NCBI GenBank assembly: GCA_036562185.1
Contig: DATCKN010000061.1
Location: 62,001-126,000 of the forward strand
DNA: 64,000 bases
Direction of reading: 5' to 3'
Source: Thermoclostridium sp036562185
Lineage (GTDB): Bacteria; Bacillota; Clostridia; DSM-8532
Part shown: piece by piece, positions 17,446-26,882 of the stretch
How the letters are laid out: every line of letters starts with the position of its first letter
Numbering within the stretch: position 1 is the stretch's first letter
Notes under the pieces: generated by a model
What the model was told of the DNA's origin: nothing
Seen by the model: the letters and a program-made list of their open reading frames with translations, nothing else
Databases searched by the model: none
Program-made: the position numbers and the translations under genes

Positions 17446-18825
17446 GTGTTGGAAGACAGAATTTCATATTTTAAAGCCTTGTTGCACGAACATACTGAAC
17501 TGAGAGCGCAGGTAAACACAAAAAGACGTGTTACTCTTCTTAACGGGAACCTTGTAAATAACATGCGCTCCAATGAAAGCGGTGTTTCGGCCAGAGTGTA
17601 TAAAGGCGGTGTATATGGCTTTGCTTCAAGCGCTGAATATACCGATGAAAAAATAAAGGCCGTATTGGCAGCAGCAGAAGAAAACGCTAAATTTATGGAC
17701 TCACGGGTCAAGAAAAACAAGCCGATGTTTCCAACCGTAGGGACAGGAAAAAAGGAACTTTTACATACTGTGAGAGATGTTGAGCAAAAAGTATTTATCG
17801 ATTTTGCAAAAGATCTTGACGAGTATATTACGAAGAAATATCCCAACCTTGCAAGCCGGACGGTAACAGTATATACAGACAGTATGGAGAAACTCCTCGT
17901 CGTAAGCGACGGATTCGATTCACATTCCCTGATGCCCAGAAGCTATATCTATTTGTTTTTAACAGCCAATACCAATGATGGGTCTACAGTTGAGCTGTTC
18001 AAACCAATAGGAGGTTTTGGATATTTTGATGAAAACTTTTCCAACCCTGACGCCCTGTATGAAGATATAGACCAGCTTTATTCCGACCTTATGAAAAAGG
18101 CGGAAGGTGTATACTGTGATGCAGGTTACAAGGATGTTGTAATGCATCCGAACCTTGCAGGCATACTTGCCCATGAAGCAGTCGGGCATACAGTGGAAGC
18201 AGATTTAGTGCTTGGAGGGTCGGTAGCTGCACATAACCTTGGAAAACAGGTGGCAAGCGAACTGGTAACGATGGTGGATTTTGCCCATACAGCCCTGGGC
18301 GAAACTGCACCTCTGCCTGTTTATGTTGATGATGAAGGGACACCTGCCGAAGACGCAGTTTTAATCAAGGACGGAATCCTGACAGGCTATATGAATAACA
18401 GGGAGACTGCCCAGCATTTTGGAATGAAACCACAGGGTAATGCACGGGCTTACCTTTTCTCTGACGAACCGTTGATTCGTATGAGAAACACTGCTATTCT
18501 TCCGGGCAAGGACAAGCTTGAAGATATGATTGCAGCAATTGATGACGGGTATTATTTAACCGATACAAACAACGGCCAGGCTGATACAACGGGCGAGTTC
18601 ATGTTCGGAGTATGCATGGGTTATGAAATAAAGAACGGTAAGCTTGGCAGGGCTATCCGCGACACAACTATATCGGGTGTTGCCTTTGAAATGCTTAAAA
18701 CTGTGGATATGCTCTCAGATGACATGGTATGGTTAAGTTCAGGATTTTGCGGTAAAAAACAGCCAATGCCTGTTGGTATGGGCGGCCCTGCAGTAAAATG
18801 CAAGGTCAACATCGGTGGAAGATAA
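17446..18825 (+). CDS. tldD: TldD-family metalloprotease subunit
   Basis: A 459-residue protein of the U62 family. The zinc-binding helix LAHEAVGHTVEAD contains the HEXXXH motif used by TldD. TldD and TldE form a heterodimeric protease that degrades unfolded peptides and, in several bacteria, trims ribosomally made modified peptides. GTG at 17446 follows GGGAGGG with a short A-rich spacer. A possible -10 TATAAT is at 17396-17401. tldE follows after 13 bases. Confidence 0.93.
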   Translation: MLEDRISYFKALLHEHTELRAQVNTKRRVTLLNGNLVNNMRSNESGVSARVYKGGVYGFASSAEYTDEKIKAVLAAAEENAKFMDSRVKKNKPMFPTVGTGKKELLHTVRDVEQKVFIDFAKDLDEYITKKYPNLASRTVTVYTDSMEKLLVVSDGFDSHSLMPRSYIYLFLTANTNDGSTVELFKPIGGFGYFDENFSNPDALYEDIDQLYSDLMKKAEGVYCDAGYKDVVMHPNLAGILAHEAVGHTVEADLVLGGSVAAHNLGKQVASELVTMVDFAHTALGETAPLPVYVDDEGTPAEDAVLIKDGILTGYMNNRETAQHFGMKPQGNARAYLFSDEPLIRMRNTAILPGKDKLEDMIAAIDDGYYLTDTNNGQADTTGEFMFGVCMGYEIKNGKLGRAIRDTTISGVAFEMLKTVDMLSDDMVWLSSGFCGKKQPMPVGMGGPAVKCKVNIGGR

Positions 18826-18838
18826 GGAGGTAGTAAAC

Positions 18839-20137
18839 ATGATAACAAATAAAGAAATCGCTGCATATACACTTGATGCCCTGAAAAAAGCAGGTGCTGA
18901 TCATGCCCAGTGTATTGTATCCACCGATAAAGTAGACGAGTTCAACGTTGACGGTGGTGAGTTCAGTTTATTAAGAACACTCTTTAACAGTTCTATAGTA
19001 ATGAAAGCTTTAAAGGACGGTAAAAAGGGCGTCATATCAGCGAACAAGCTTGATAAGGAATCAATAGACAAAGCAGTTCAGGAATGTATTGCTGCTGCCG
19101 AATCATCGGTCAGTGATGAAGCCGAGTCAATCGCCCCTAAGATAAAGAACGGGGATTTTGTATCGGGCGTAATGACACCTGATAAAGAAAAATTATTTGA
19201 CAGGCTCCAGGAATACTTGGCTGATTTGAAAACCGATTACCCTAAAATAATTCTTGAACAACTGATTTCAAAATATATTCATTCAGAATGTGTATTTATG
19301 AACACAAATGGGGTTGAATACACCTATACTTATGGAAATTATGATATAAGCACAATGTTTTCGGCGCATGAAGGTGAAAAATCCTCTTCATTCAATGGAT
19401 ACTATGCAAAGTTCGACTCCCTGGATAAAAAACTTATGGACATTGGTATGCAGAGAACCCTTTATGCAGAAAGCGAAAAGCAAATAGACACCAGGCCCAT
19501 AAACGGCAAGTTTGTCGGCAAAGTAATAATAACACCTGCATGCCTTGCTGAAATTCTGGCAATTGCTTTTGGCAATTTTATATCTGATCCCACTATTATA
19601 GATGGAACAAGCCCGTGGAAATCCATGCTTGGAAAGCAGGTAGCATCAGACAAGCTCTCTATTTACACTAAGCCGTTGGATGAGAGGGTTGTATGCGGGG
19701 AAAGGTTTACAGGCGAAGGTTTCATGAGCGAAAACATGGAAATCATTAAGGACGGAGTTTTGAAAAACTTTATACTTTCAAACTACGGTTCAAGAAAAAC
19801 CGGTTTTCCCAGGGCTTTAAACCTTAGCCAAAACCTGTTTGTTGATCCCGGCGATATCAGTTTAAATGATATGATTAAAAATGTAGAGCGCGGAATCATT
19901 TTGAACAGATTTTCAGGTGGCCAGCCAGGCACAAACGGTGATTTCTCAGGTGTTGCAAAAAACAGCTTTTTAATTGAAAACGGTGAAATAACCAATGCAT
20001 TAAGCGAGACAATGATAAGCGGAAATCTGGCAAGCATGCTTAAGAACATTATTGGCATATCTTCTGAAACGGTATGTGACGGCCTTACCGTTCTCCCCTA
20101 TATCCTGTTTGACGGTATAACCATTTCAGGCAAGTAA
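18839..20137 (+). CDS. tldE: TldE/PmbA-family protein, partner of TldD
   Basis: A 432-residue U62 protein without the HEXXXH helix, as expected for the TldE (PmbA) half of the heterodimer. Family segments include GKVIITPACLAEILA, GEGFMSENMEIIKDG and GFPRALNLSQNLFVDPGD. The ATG at 18839 has AAGGAGG and an eight-base spacer; the frame open to 18815 overlaps tldD and is not needed. It is cotranscribed with tldD and followed by a terminator. Confidence 0.92.
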   Translation: MITNKEIAAYTLDALKKAGADHAQCIVSTDKVDEFNVDGGEFSLLRTLFNSSIVMKALKDGKKGVISANKLDKESIDKAVQECIAAAESSVSDEAESIAPKIKNGDFVSGVMTPDKEKLFDRLQEYLADLKTDYPKIILEQLISKYIHSECVFMNTNGVEYTYTYGNYDISTMFSAHEGEKSSSFNGYYAKFDSLDKKLMDIGMQRTLYAESEKQIDTRPINGKFVGKVIITPACLAEILAIAFGNFISDPTIIDGTSPWKSMLGKQVASDKLSIYTKPLDERVVCGERFTGEGFMSENMEIIKDGVLKNFILSNYGSRKTGFPRALNLSQNLFVDPGDISLNDMIKNVERGIILNRFSGGQPGTNGDFSGVAKNSFLIENGEITNALSETMISGNLASMLKNIIGISSETVCDGLTVLPYILFDGITISGK

Positions 20138-20162
20138 AGCTTAACATGATTCCGTTATGATT

Positions 20163-20198
20163 CAGCCCGGGGCAAGTTATTAAACCCCGGGCTGTTTT
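20163..20198 (+). terminator. terminator after tldDE
   Basis: A perfect ten-bp GC-rich stem (CAGCCCGGGG / CCCCGGGCTG) with a 12-base loop is followed by TTTT. Confidence 0.88.
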
Positions 20199-20365
20199 GA
20201 TGTTGTTTGCATATATTACCAGCTGAATATCCGGAACCATTTCATAGTCGCAAGAGTCAATAGGATATAACGAGGATTAAAGAGAAATGACGGGTACCTG
20301 TCAACCACAGCAGGAATTGCTAAATCATCCCGCAACATTAGAAACAAAAAGGAGATATAATTACA

Positions 20366-20887
20366 ATGAAGAAACTACTCTTATTAAGCATTGCTTTTAT
20401 TTTAATATTCTGTTTCGCAGCATGTGGAACCAAGGCGCCGGATACACCCGGTTCAGGTGAAAACAGTAAGCCGGTACTTGATGAAAGCCTTGAAAACATT
20501 GTGGACAAAATATACGAAACTGCGGAAGTGAGTGAAGACTTTAAAAGATATGTAGAAGAAGGACTTCAAAAAACTGTAATTACAGAAGACAGAATTGAAT
20601 ATTACCTTGGTAAGCAAGGTATAGAATTTAAAGAGGCTTTGGCATCAGAACCCATTATGATGCCGTCAGCCTACGAATTAACTCTTGTACGCGTAAAGGA
20701 AGGCGCAGATATTGAAAAAATCAAAAAAGAGATTAAAGAAAATGTTAACCCGCAAAAATGGATATGTGTCGGAGTGAATCCCGAAAACGTAATAGTTGAC
20801 AGTATTGATGATGTGATAATTATTATCATGAGCGATAATGAATGCAAAGCCCTTCATGAGGCATTCCTTGCACTGAAAGGGCAGTAA
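20366..20887 (+). CDS. DUF4358-type lipoprotein
   Basis: A 173-residue lipoprotein with signal peptide MKKLLLLSIAFILIFCFAAC; the lipobox cysteine is residue 20. The mature part is a compact domain matching the DUF4358 pattern seen beside MBOAT/AlgI genes in Firmicutes. No enzymatic motif is visible. The ATG follows AAAGGAGAT. The MBOAT gene begins six bases after its stop, so the two are translationally close. Confidence 0.8.
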   Translation: MKKLLLLSIAFILIFCFAACGTKAPDTPGSGENSKPVLDESLENIVDKIYETAEVSEDFKRYVEEGLQKTVITEDRIEYYLGKQGIEFKEALASEPIMMPSAYELTLVRVKEGADIEKIKKEIKENVNPQKWICVGVNPENVIVDSIDDVIIIIMSDNECKALHEAFLALKGQ

Positions 20888-20893
20888 TAAACC

Positions 20894-22297
20894 ATGGTTT
20901 TTTCCAGTATAAATTTCCTGTATTACTTCCTGCCTGTGGTATTTTTATTATATTTTACGGTACCTTCCAGAGCAAAAAACCTCGTTTTGCTTGTTTCAAG
21001 CCTGTTTTTCTATTTCTACGGTGAGCCGGTTTACTTAATTCTAATGATTGCCGTATCCTTCTCCGGCTACCTTCATGGTTTATGGATAAACAGGGCTAAA
21101 GACGGGAGATATGCGAAACTTTCGCTTATCTCCTCCCTGTTTTTTGGCCTGGCTCCTTTATTGTATTTCAAATACACCGATTTTTTAATAAAGAATATAA
21201 ATTTTATTTTTGGATTAAACATACCTGCATTAAATCTTGACCTTCCGATAGGAATAAGCTTTTATTCCTTTCAGATCCTGTCTTATACAATTGATGTGTA
21301 CAAAGGAAATGCAAAGGTCCAAAAAAGTTTTGTAAATTTTGCAGCTTATGTTTCTTTGTTTCCTCAGCTTATTGCAGGACCTATAGTCAGATACACTGCA
21401 GTAGAATCCGAACTGGTATGCAGAACCCACTCATTTAGAGATTTTGCTTACGGCATTAACCGTTTCATTATCGGACTTTCCAAGAAGGTTATAATGGCAA
21501 ATTCCCTGGGAGAGCTCGTGGATATTATGGCCCGTTCCAATGAAAAGGCAGTATTGCTTTATTGGCTTAAGGCCATACCGTTTATGCTGCAGGTATATTA
21601 CGATTTTTCGGGTTACAGTGATATGGCCATCGGCCTTGGACGGATATTTGGTTTTTGCTTTCCTGAAAACTTCAATTACCCCTTTATTTCAAAAAGCATA
21701 ACCGAGTTCTGGAGAAGATGGCACATATCGCTCGGAACATGGTTTAAGGACTATGTCTATATACCCCTTGGAGGAAACAGGAACGGTACGGGCAAATGGC
21801 TTCGTAATATCTTCCTTGTTTGGTTCCTGACAGGATTCTGGCATGGTGCTGAGTGGAATTTTATTCTCTGGGGACTTTATTTTGCAATATTTTTATCTGT
21901 TGAAAAACTGTTTTTGCTTAAGGTGCTTGATAAAACCCCTGCATTTTTAAGGCACATTTATACTTTGTTTTTTACTTTGATTAGCTTTGTTTTGTTTAAT
22001 GGAAACGGCTTGAGTGAATGCTTCCATAATTTCAGGGGGATGTTCGGCTTCCTGGATATATCTTTTGCAGGTGCTGAAACCATTTATTATTTAAAGAGCT
22101 ATTCAGTGACTTTGCTGATAGCTGCCATCGGTTCCACGCCCCTGCCAAAGACACTGGTAACTAAAATTAAGGATAACAAAACAGCCAGCATCGTATTAAA
22201 TATTTTCGAACCTTTGGTACAGGCATCACTGCTGCTTTTGGTTACAGCCTATTTAATCGACGGTTCTTTCAATCCGTTTTTATATTTCAGGTTTTAA
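20894..22297 (+). CDS. MBOAT family O-acyltransferase (AlgI-like)
   Basis: A 467-residue polytopic protein of the membrane-bound O-acyltransferase family. The block YPFISKSITEFWRRWHISLG followed by YIPLGG and the catalytic histidine in LTGFWHGAEWNFILWG are diagnostic. Such proteins pass acetyl groups across the membrane to cell-surface polymers: alginate (AlgI), teichoic acids (DltB-like) or exopolysaccharides. With the DUF4358 lipoprotein before it and the DHHW protein after it, it forms a surface O-acetylation set. The acceptor polymer is unknown. Confidence 0.93.
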   Translation: MVFSSINFLYYFLPVVFLLYFTVPSRAKNLVLLVSSLFFYFYGEPVYLILMIAVSFSGYLHGLWINRAKDGRYAKLSLISSLFFGLAPLLYFKYTDFLIKNINFIFGLNIPALNLDLPIGISFYSFQILSYTIDVYKGNAKVQKSFVNFAAYVSLFPQLIAGPIVRYTAVESELVCRTHSFRDFAYGINRFIIGLSKKVIMANSLGELVDIMARSNEKAVLLYWLKAIPFMLQVYYDFSGYSDMAIGLGRIFGFCFPENFNYPFISKSITEFWRRWHISLGTWFKDYVYIPLGGNRNGTGKWLRNIFLVWFLTGFWHGAEWNFILWGLYFAIFLSVEKLFLLKVLDKTPAFLRHIYTLFFTLISFVLFNGNGLSECFHNFRGMFGFLDISFAGAETIYYLKSYSVTLLIAAIGSTPLPKTLVTKIKDNKTASIVLNIFEPLVQASLLLLVTAYLIDGSFNPFLYFRF

Positions 22298-22358
22298 CAC
22301 ATTTGCTTATTAAAACTTATTGATTTAATGCACTTAACGCAACTGAAGGAAGGTAAAT

Positions 22359-23462
22359 ATGCGAGACAGTATAAAAAACGCAGTTTCAGCTATTTTATTC
22401 ACAATCATCATATTTGGCTTTTCGGTTGGAAATATCATCTCTCCGGATATTGATATATCCTTAAGTGAAAGGCGTGCATTGGCCCAGGCCCCGAAGTTCA
22501 CCATAAATGCGCTCCTGAATGGGGATTTTTTCAATGAACTTGAAGAATACACCCTTGATCAGTTTGTTCTGCGTGACCGGTTCAGAGATCTTAAAGCTTT
22601 TATGGCATTCGGCCTGTTAAGGCAAAAGGATAATAACCGGATTTATATAGTCAACGGAAACATCAGCAAACTGGAATATCCGTTAAATGAAAAATCGGTA
22701 CTGAATGCTGCGGATAAAATCAGCGGAATATATAATAAATACCTGGCGAACATTAATGCAGGCTATGCAATTATACCTGACAAGAACTTCTTCTTGGCAC
22801 CGGATAATGGGTACCTGGCTATTGACTATGGCAAAATGTCCGAAATTATGGATGAAAACATGGCCAACGTGAAATACATTGATATTTTTGAGTCCCTTTC
22901 GATTGATGATTACTACCGTACCGACATCCACTGGAGCCAGGACAGGCTGATTGGCCTGGCAGATAAAATACTGGCCGGGATGGGAAACAGCAAAAAGGCT
23001 TCGGAGATAGATTATGTACAAAAGGCACTGTACCCGTTTTACGGGGCATATTACGGGCAGGCTGCGGTTAAAATTGATCCTGACACTCTTATTTACCTGA
23101 CAAATGCTGCCCTGGAAAATGCCAGGGTTTTTGACCATTACTACAAAGAGTATGGCAGTATATATGAACCTGATTTGTTTTACGGCATAGACCCCTATGA
23201 CGTATTCCTGTCCGGTCAAAAACCGCTGGTTACCGTTGAAAATCCGGAAAGTACAACAAACAAGGGGCTGCTGCTCTTCAAAGACTCCTTTGGAAACAGC
23301 ATCGCCCCTTTACTTCTTGCAGGTTATTCAAAAATAACTCTTGTAGACCTTCGCCTTGTGTCATCCGATGCGCTGGATGAGTTTATAGATTTCTCGGAGT
23401 ACCAGGACGCTTTGTTTTTATACTGCACTCAAACTCTTAATAACAGCTATTCACTGAGGTAG
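22359..23462 (+). CDS. DHHW-family protein (AlgJ/AlgX-like, SGNH-type)
   Basis: A 367-residue protein with an N-terminal signal-anchor helix (about residues 9-27) and an extracytoplasmic SGNH-like domain. The DHHW signature appears as YRTDIHWSQ, and the nucleophile region as LLLFKDSFGNSIAPLL. In AlgJ/AlgX and related proteins these residues transfer acetyl groups to sugars. The ATG follows AAGGAAGG. It is 61 bases after the MBOAT gene and completes the cassette. The closely packed ends of this gene and nadE are convergent. Confidence 0.87.
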   Translation: MRDSIKNAVSAILFTIIIFGFSVGNIISPDIDISLSERRALAQAPKFTINALLNGDFFNELEEYTLDQFVLRDRFRDLKAFMAFGLLRQKDNNRIYIVNGNISKLEYPLNEKSVLNAADKISGIYNKYLANINAGYAIIPDKNFFLAPDNGYLAIDYGKMSEIMDENMANVKYIDIFESLSIDDYYRTDIHWSQDRLIGLADKILAGMGNSKKASEIDYVQKALYPFYGAYYGQAAVKIDPDTLIYLTNAALENARVFDHYYKEYGSIYEPDLFYGIDPYDVFLSGQKPLVTVENPESTTNKGLLLFKDSFGNSIAPLLLAGYSKITLVDLRLVSSDALDEFIDFSEYQDALFLYCTQTLNNSYSLR

Positions 23463-23484
23463 CTTCAACATGCGCAGAAAGAAA

Positions 23485-25416
23485 CTACTCGGTATCAATC
23501 TGGTCAAGCCATAATGCAGCGCTTGCGTCACTGGGCATCCTCCAGTCCCCCCTGGGGGACAGGCTAACAGTTCCAACCTTCGGACCGTCGGGCACACATG
23601 ACCTTTTGAACTGCTGGCTGAAAAACCTTTTATAAAACACCTTAAGCCATTTTTTTATGGTTTTCCCATCGTATTGATTTTCAAAGGCAATTTGGGCAAG
23701 ATACAGGATTTTTTCAGGCTCAGCCCTGTAGCGTATCATATAATACAGGAAAAAATCATGCAATTCATATGGCCCAATAATATCCTCGGTTTTCTGCTGT
23801 ATCTCTCCGTCCTTGTCCGGAGGGGTCAGTTCGGGAGATATCGGGGTATCGGCAATGCTTTTAAGGATCCGGGCAGTCTCTTCGGTTGCAGCATTCTCCG
23901 CAAACCAGATAACAATATGTTTTACGAGAGTTTTCGGAATACTGCAGTTAACCGAATACATCGACATATGATCACCGTTATAAGTGCTCCATCCCAGTGC
24001 CATTTCCGATAAGTCACCGGTTCCTATAACAAGTCCGCCCTCCTTGTTTGCAATGTCCATCAGGATCTGTGTACGCTCCCTGGCCTGGACGTTTTCATAG
24101 GTAACATCATAAACATCCGGATCATGCCCTATATCACGGAAATGCTGCAGGCACGAAGCCTTTATGTCTATTTCGCGGCAGTCCACACCCATTGATTTCA
24201 TAAGATTCAGCGCATTTTCATATGTCCTGCCCGTTGTTCCGAACCCGGGCATTGTAATTGCAATTATGTTCTTTCTTGGCAGGTCCAGCATATCCACAGT
24301 TTGTCCGGCAACCAGCAATGCAAGCGTGGAATCAAGCCCGCCGGATATTCCCAGAACCAATTTTTTAAGCCCGGTGTGAGTCATCCTTTTGGCAAGCCCG
24401 GTAGTCTGAATGGAAAATATCTCACTGCACCTCTCGTTATATTCTGTGCTGTCAGACGGGATAAACGGGTGCCTGTCTATTTTTCGCAAAAGCTTCCTTA
24501 GTTCGAAAGAAACAGGTTCAAGAATTATTTTCCTGCTTGCAACAGCAAAATCCGACTGTGTAAACGAAGTGGAATTTACTCTCTCATGATACAGCCTTTT
24601 TACGTCTATGTCCTGCACAATCAGCTGCGAACCCTTTTTAAAACGTTGGCTTTGGGCCAGTATGGTTCCGTTTTCGGCAATTAATGCCTGCCCGCCGAAT
24701 ACAAGATCGGTTGTTGACTCGCCAATTCCTGCCGAAGTGTATACATATGCCGCTATACACCTTCCTGACTGGCTTTTTACAAGTACTTTGCGGTATTCAT
24801 TTTTCCCGATTACTTCGTTGCTTGCTGAAAGGTTGCACAGGATAACTGCGCCGTTTTTTGCCTGGATGCTTGACGGTGGCACAGGCATCCATAAGTCCTC
24901 GCAGATCTCAACCGCAAAACTCAGTTCGGGCGTTAATTCATCCTGGAAAATCAAATCATCCCCGCATGGGATTTCCTGTCCAAAAAGCTTTACAAAATCA
25001 GTTGTCAGGTTCCTACCTTCCCGGAACCAACGCTTTTCATAAAATTCGTTATAGTTTGGTATATATCTTTTCGGAACAATACCTCGAATTTTACCTTTCT
25101 GGATAACTGCCGCGCAATTATACAACTGTTGTTCAATCAGCAGCGGAAGTCCGACTATAAAAATATTGTTCCATTCTGACGATTTATCCGCTATTTCTTT
25201 CAAAGATTTTAAAGCCATATCCAGCAGCAGCGACTGCTGAAAAAGATCGCCGCAGGTATAACCCGTTATGCAAAGTTCAGGGAAAACCGTTAAATACACA
25301 TCCTTATCTTTTGCTTCCTCCATGATCTCTATGATTTTCATGGTATTAAACCTGCAGTCTGCAACTTTCATTTCGGGCACAGCCGCACCTACACGTACAA
25401 ATCCGTATTTTAGCAA
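23485..25416 (-). CDS. nadE: glutamine-hydrolysing NAD+ synthetase
   Basis: A protein of about 643 residues with two parts. The N-terminal nitrilase-like glutaminase (about residues 1-290) has the catalytic Glu in FPELCITGY and the nucleophile Cys in VEICEDLW. The C-terminal synthetase has the ATP-pyrophosphatase motif LGISGGLDSTLALL and VIGTGDLSEMALGW. It amidates NaAD to NAD+, taking ammonia through an internal channel. The start is placed at TTG 25416, which lies four bases after AGGTGAT; GTG at 25425 falls inside that site. It is a single gene. Confidence 0.94.
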   Translation of the reverse strand: MLKYGFVRVGAAVPEMKVADCRFNTMKIIEIMEEAKDKDVYLTVFPELCITGYTCGDLFQQSLLLDMALKSLKEIADKSSEWNNIFIVGLPLLIEQQLYNCAAVIQKGKIRGIVPKRYIPNYNEFYEKRWFREGRNLTTDFVKLFGQEIPCGDDLIFQDELTPELSFAVEICEDLWMPVPPSSIQAKNGAVILCNLSASNEVIGKNEYRKVLVKSQSGRCIAAYVYTSAGIGESTTDLVFGGQALIAENGTILAQSQRFKKGSQLIVQDIDVKRLYHERVNSTSFTQSDFAVASRKIILEPVSFELRKLLRKIDRHPFIPSDSTEYNERCSEIFSIQTTGLAKRMTHTGLKKLVLGISGGLDSTLALLVAGQTVDMLDLPRKNIIAITMPGFGTTGRTYENALNLMKSMGVDCREIDIKASCLQHFRDIGHDPDVYDVTYENVQARERTQILMDIANKEGGLVIGTGDLSEMALGWSTYNGDHMSMYSVNCSIPKTLVKHIVIWFAENAATEETARILKSIADTPISPELTPPDKDGEIQQKTEDIIGPYELHDFFLYYMIRYRAEPEKILYLAQIAFENQYDGKTIKKWLKVFYKRFFSQQFKRSCVPDGPKVGTVSLSPRGDWRMPSDASAALWLDQIDTE

Positions 25417-25568
25417 GATTATCACCTGTTTTCTGTAAACTGATTAATCAATTATACCAGCATCAGGCTATTTCACGGGCGGATACAAGTATCCCCACCA
25501 TTTCAGCACTTTTTAGCCAAATACTTTAAGATATTATACCATATTCTTGCTTATACAGTATTTAAAAT

Positions 25569-26648
25569 TTACATAAGCCGTTTAAGAATGTCTTCCTGGA
25601 ACCTTTGAATCTCTTCAAAGTTCATGTTCGGCACATAAAAACCTTCAAGCTCATCATGCTTTTTCTTTGCTTTCTTTATTGTTTCAATTGCCCTGTCAAG
25701 GAGCATTTCAAAACCATTCTGGTTGAAATTTATCTCTTCGCTGTGTTTCCTGATTATTGAATGATCTAAAAAGCTATTGAAGTCTATTTTAACTGTTGGA
25801 TCCACATCAACATTATGAGCCTCGCTGGATGTTGTTATTGATAAATCAAGTTCGGGGATAACAAGGTGCTCAAGCTTTTGAGGGTTCAAAGCACAATAAT
25901 AGGACTCGGTGTATAAACCGCGTTCCACGGCAGCAGACCTTACCCTCTCCAGTAGCCGCTCTGTGCCGGTTCCGGGCTTTCCTTCGATGACTACTATATC
26001 ATCTGTTGTTAAAAGCGAGGACAAATAATTTACCAGTCCTTCAGGAGTAATTGCCGATGCAAAAAGGTGACGTTGTTTCCCTTCAACTTCTGAAACATCA
26101 ATACCTGCAAAAATTGAATCTATTAACTCAGATATTGCAACATTTGCTTTCCCGTGCTCCATTGCCTGACTGTAAATTATCTCATTATCCCTGTAAAGGC
26201 TGTAACCTGCCTGAAGGTATCTGTATGCCCTCTGGAACAGCGCGCTTATTTCCATGTTGGTTTTCAGTATTTTATCCCTGTTTTTAATTATCCCTTCATC
26301 GTTCCAAAACCGGCCCAAATTTATTATTTCATCCACTGCACCCGGATTCTTCGGATCAACAATATGCGGAGCAGTACCGTCAATTATGGCAATCCCTTTA
26401 TTAGGAAAAACAACGCCATCGAGACTTGACGGGTCGCTTGAACAGTGCATATATTCTATATCGCAGCCTTCACTGTACAAAGTTTCTGCAATTTTTCTCA
26501 TAAACGTGGATTTGCCTACCCCGGGCCCTCCTTTCAGAATAAAAATCCTTTCTGCCCTTTCCTGGGGAAGAACATAGTCATAGAAACTAAAAAAACCCTT
26601 TGAAGTGTTTCCACCGGGAAACATATGCCTTACTCTGCCCTTTGACAT
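25569..26648 (-). CDS. P-loop ATPase, PRK06851 family
   Basis: A 359-residue protein with a clear Walker A (LKGGPGVGKSTFMRKIAE) near residue 40. A second degenerate one (EGKPGTGTERLLERV) near 215 suggests two related NTPase halves. SSDPSSLDGVVFP and ATPHIVDP are family blocks. The biochemical role is not known. ATG at 26648 is seven bases after AGGAGG; ATG at 26651 is four bases after it. It is divergent from the G1P dehydrogenase gene, with 234 bases between. Confidence 0.8.
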   Translation of the reverse strand: MSKGRVRHMFPGGNTSKGFFSFYDYVLPQERAERIFILKGGPGVGKSTFMRKIAETLYSEGCDIEYMHCSSDPSSLDGVVFPNKGIAIIDGTAPHIVDPKNPGAVDEIINLGRFWNDEGIIKNRDKILKTNMEISALFQRAYRYLQAGYSLYRDNEIIYSQAMEHGKANVAISELIDSIFAGIDVSEVEGKQRHLFASAITPEGLVNYLSSLLTTDDIVVIEGKPGTGTERLLERVRSAAVERGLYTESYYCALNPQKLEHLVIPELDLSITTSSEAHNVDVDPTVKIDFNSFLDHSIIRKHSEEINFNQNGFEMLLDRAIETIKKAKKKHDELEGFYVPNMNFEEIQRFQEDILKRLM

Positions 26649-26812
26649 CATTATACCTCCTGGTTTTAATTTGGCTCTGAAAATGATTTCCATACAGGTT
26701 TAAATAATGAATTGCGTTACAGTTCGTTATTATATGATATAACTCAATGAAATATTAGGTTACTTCATAATCCGGGCAAAATTAATTAAGTGACAAAAGA
26801 TCCCCAAATCAC

Positions 26813-26840
26813 TTGTTGAACAAGGCTTATATGTTATAAT
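26813..26840 (+). promoter_or_regulatory. likely promoter of the G1P dehydrogenase gene
   Basis: TTGTTG at 26813-26818 and TATAAT at 26835-26840 are separated by 16 bases. The -35 lies in a short inverted repeat, CTTGT-TGA-ACAAG. Confidence 0.6.
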
Positions 26841-26882
26841 TAGCTTAGTTCCAAACAATATTACATTCGGGGGGTGGCCGAC

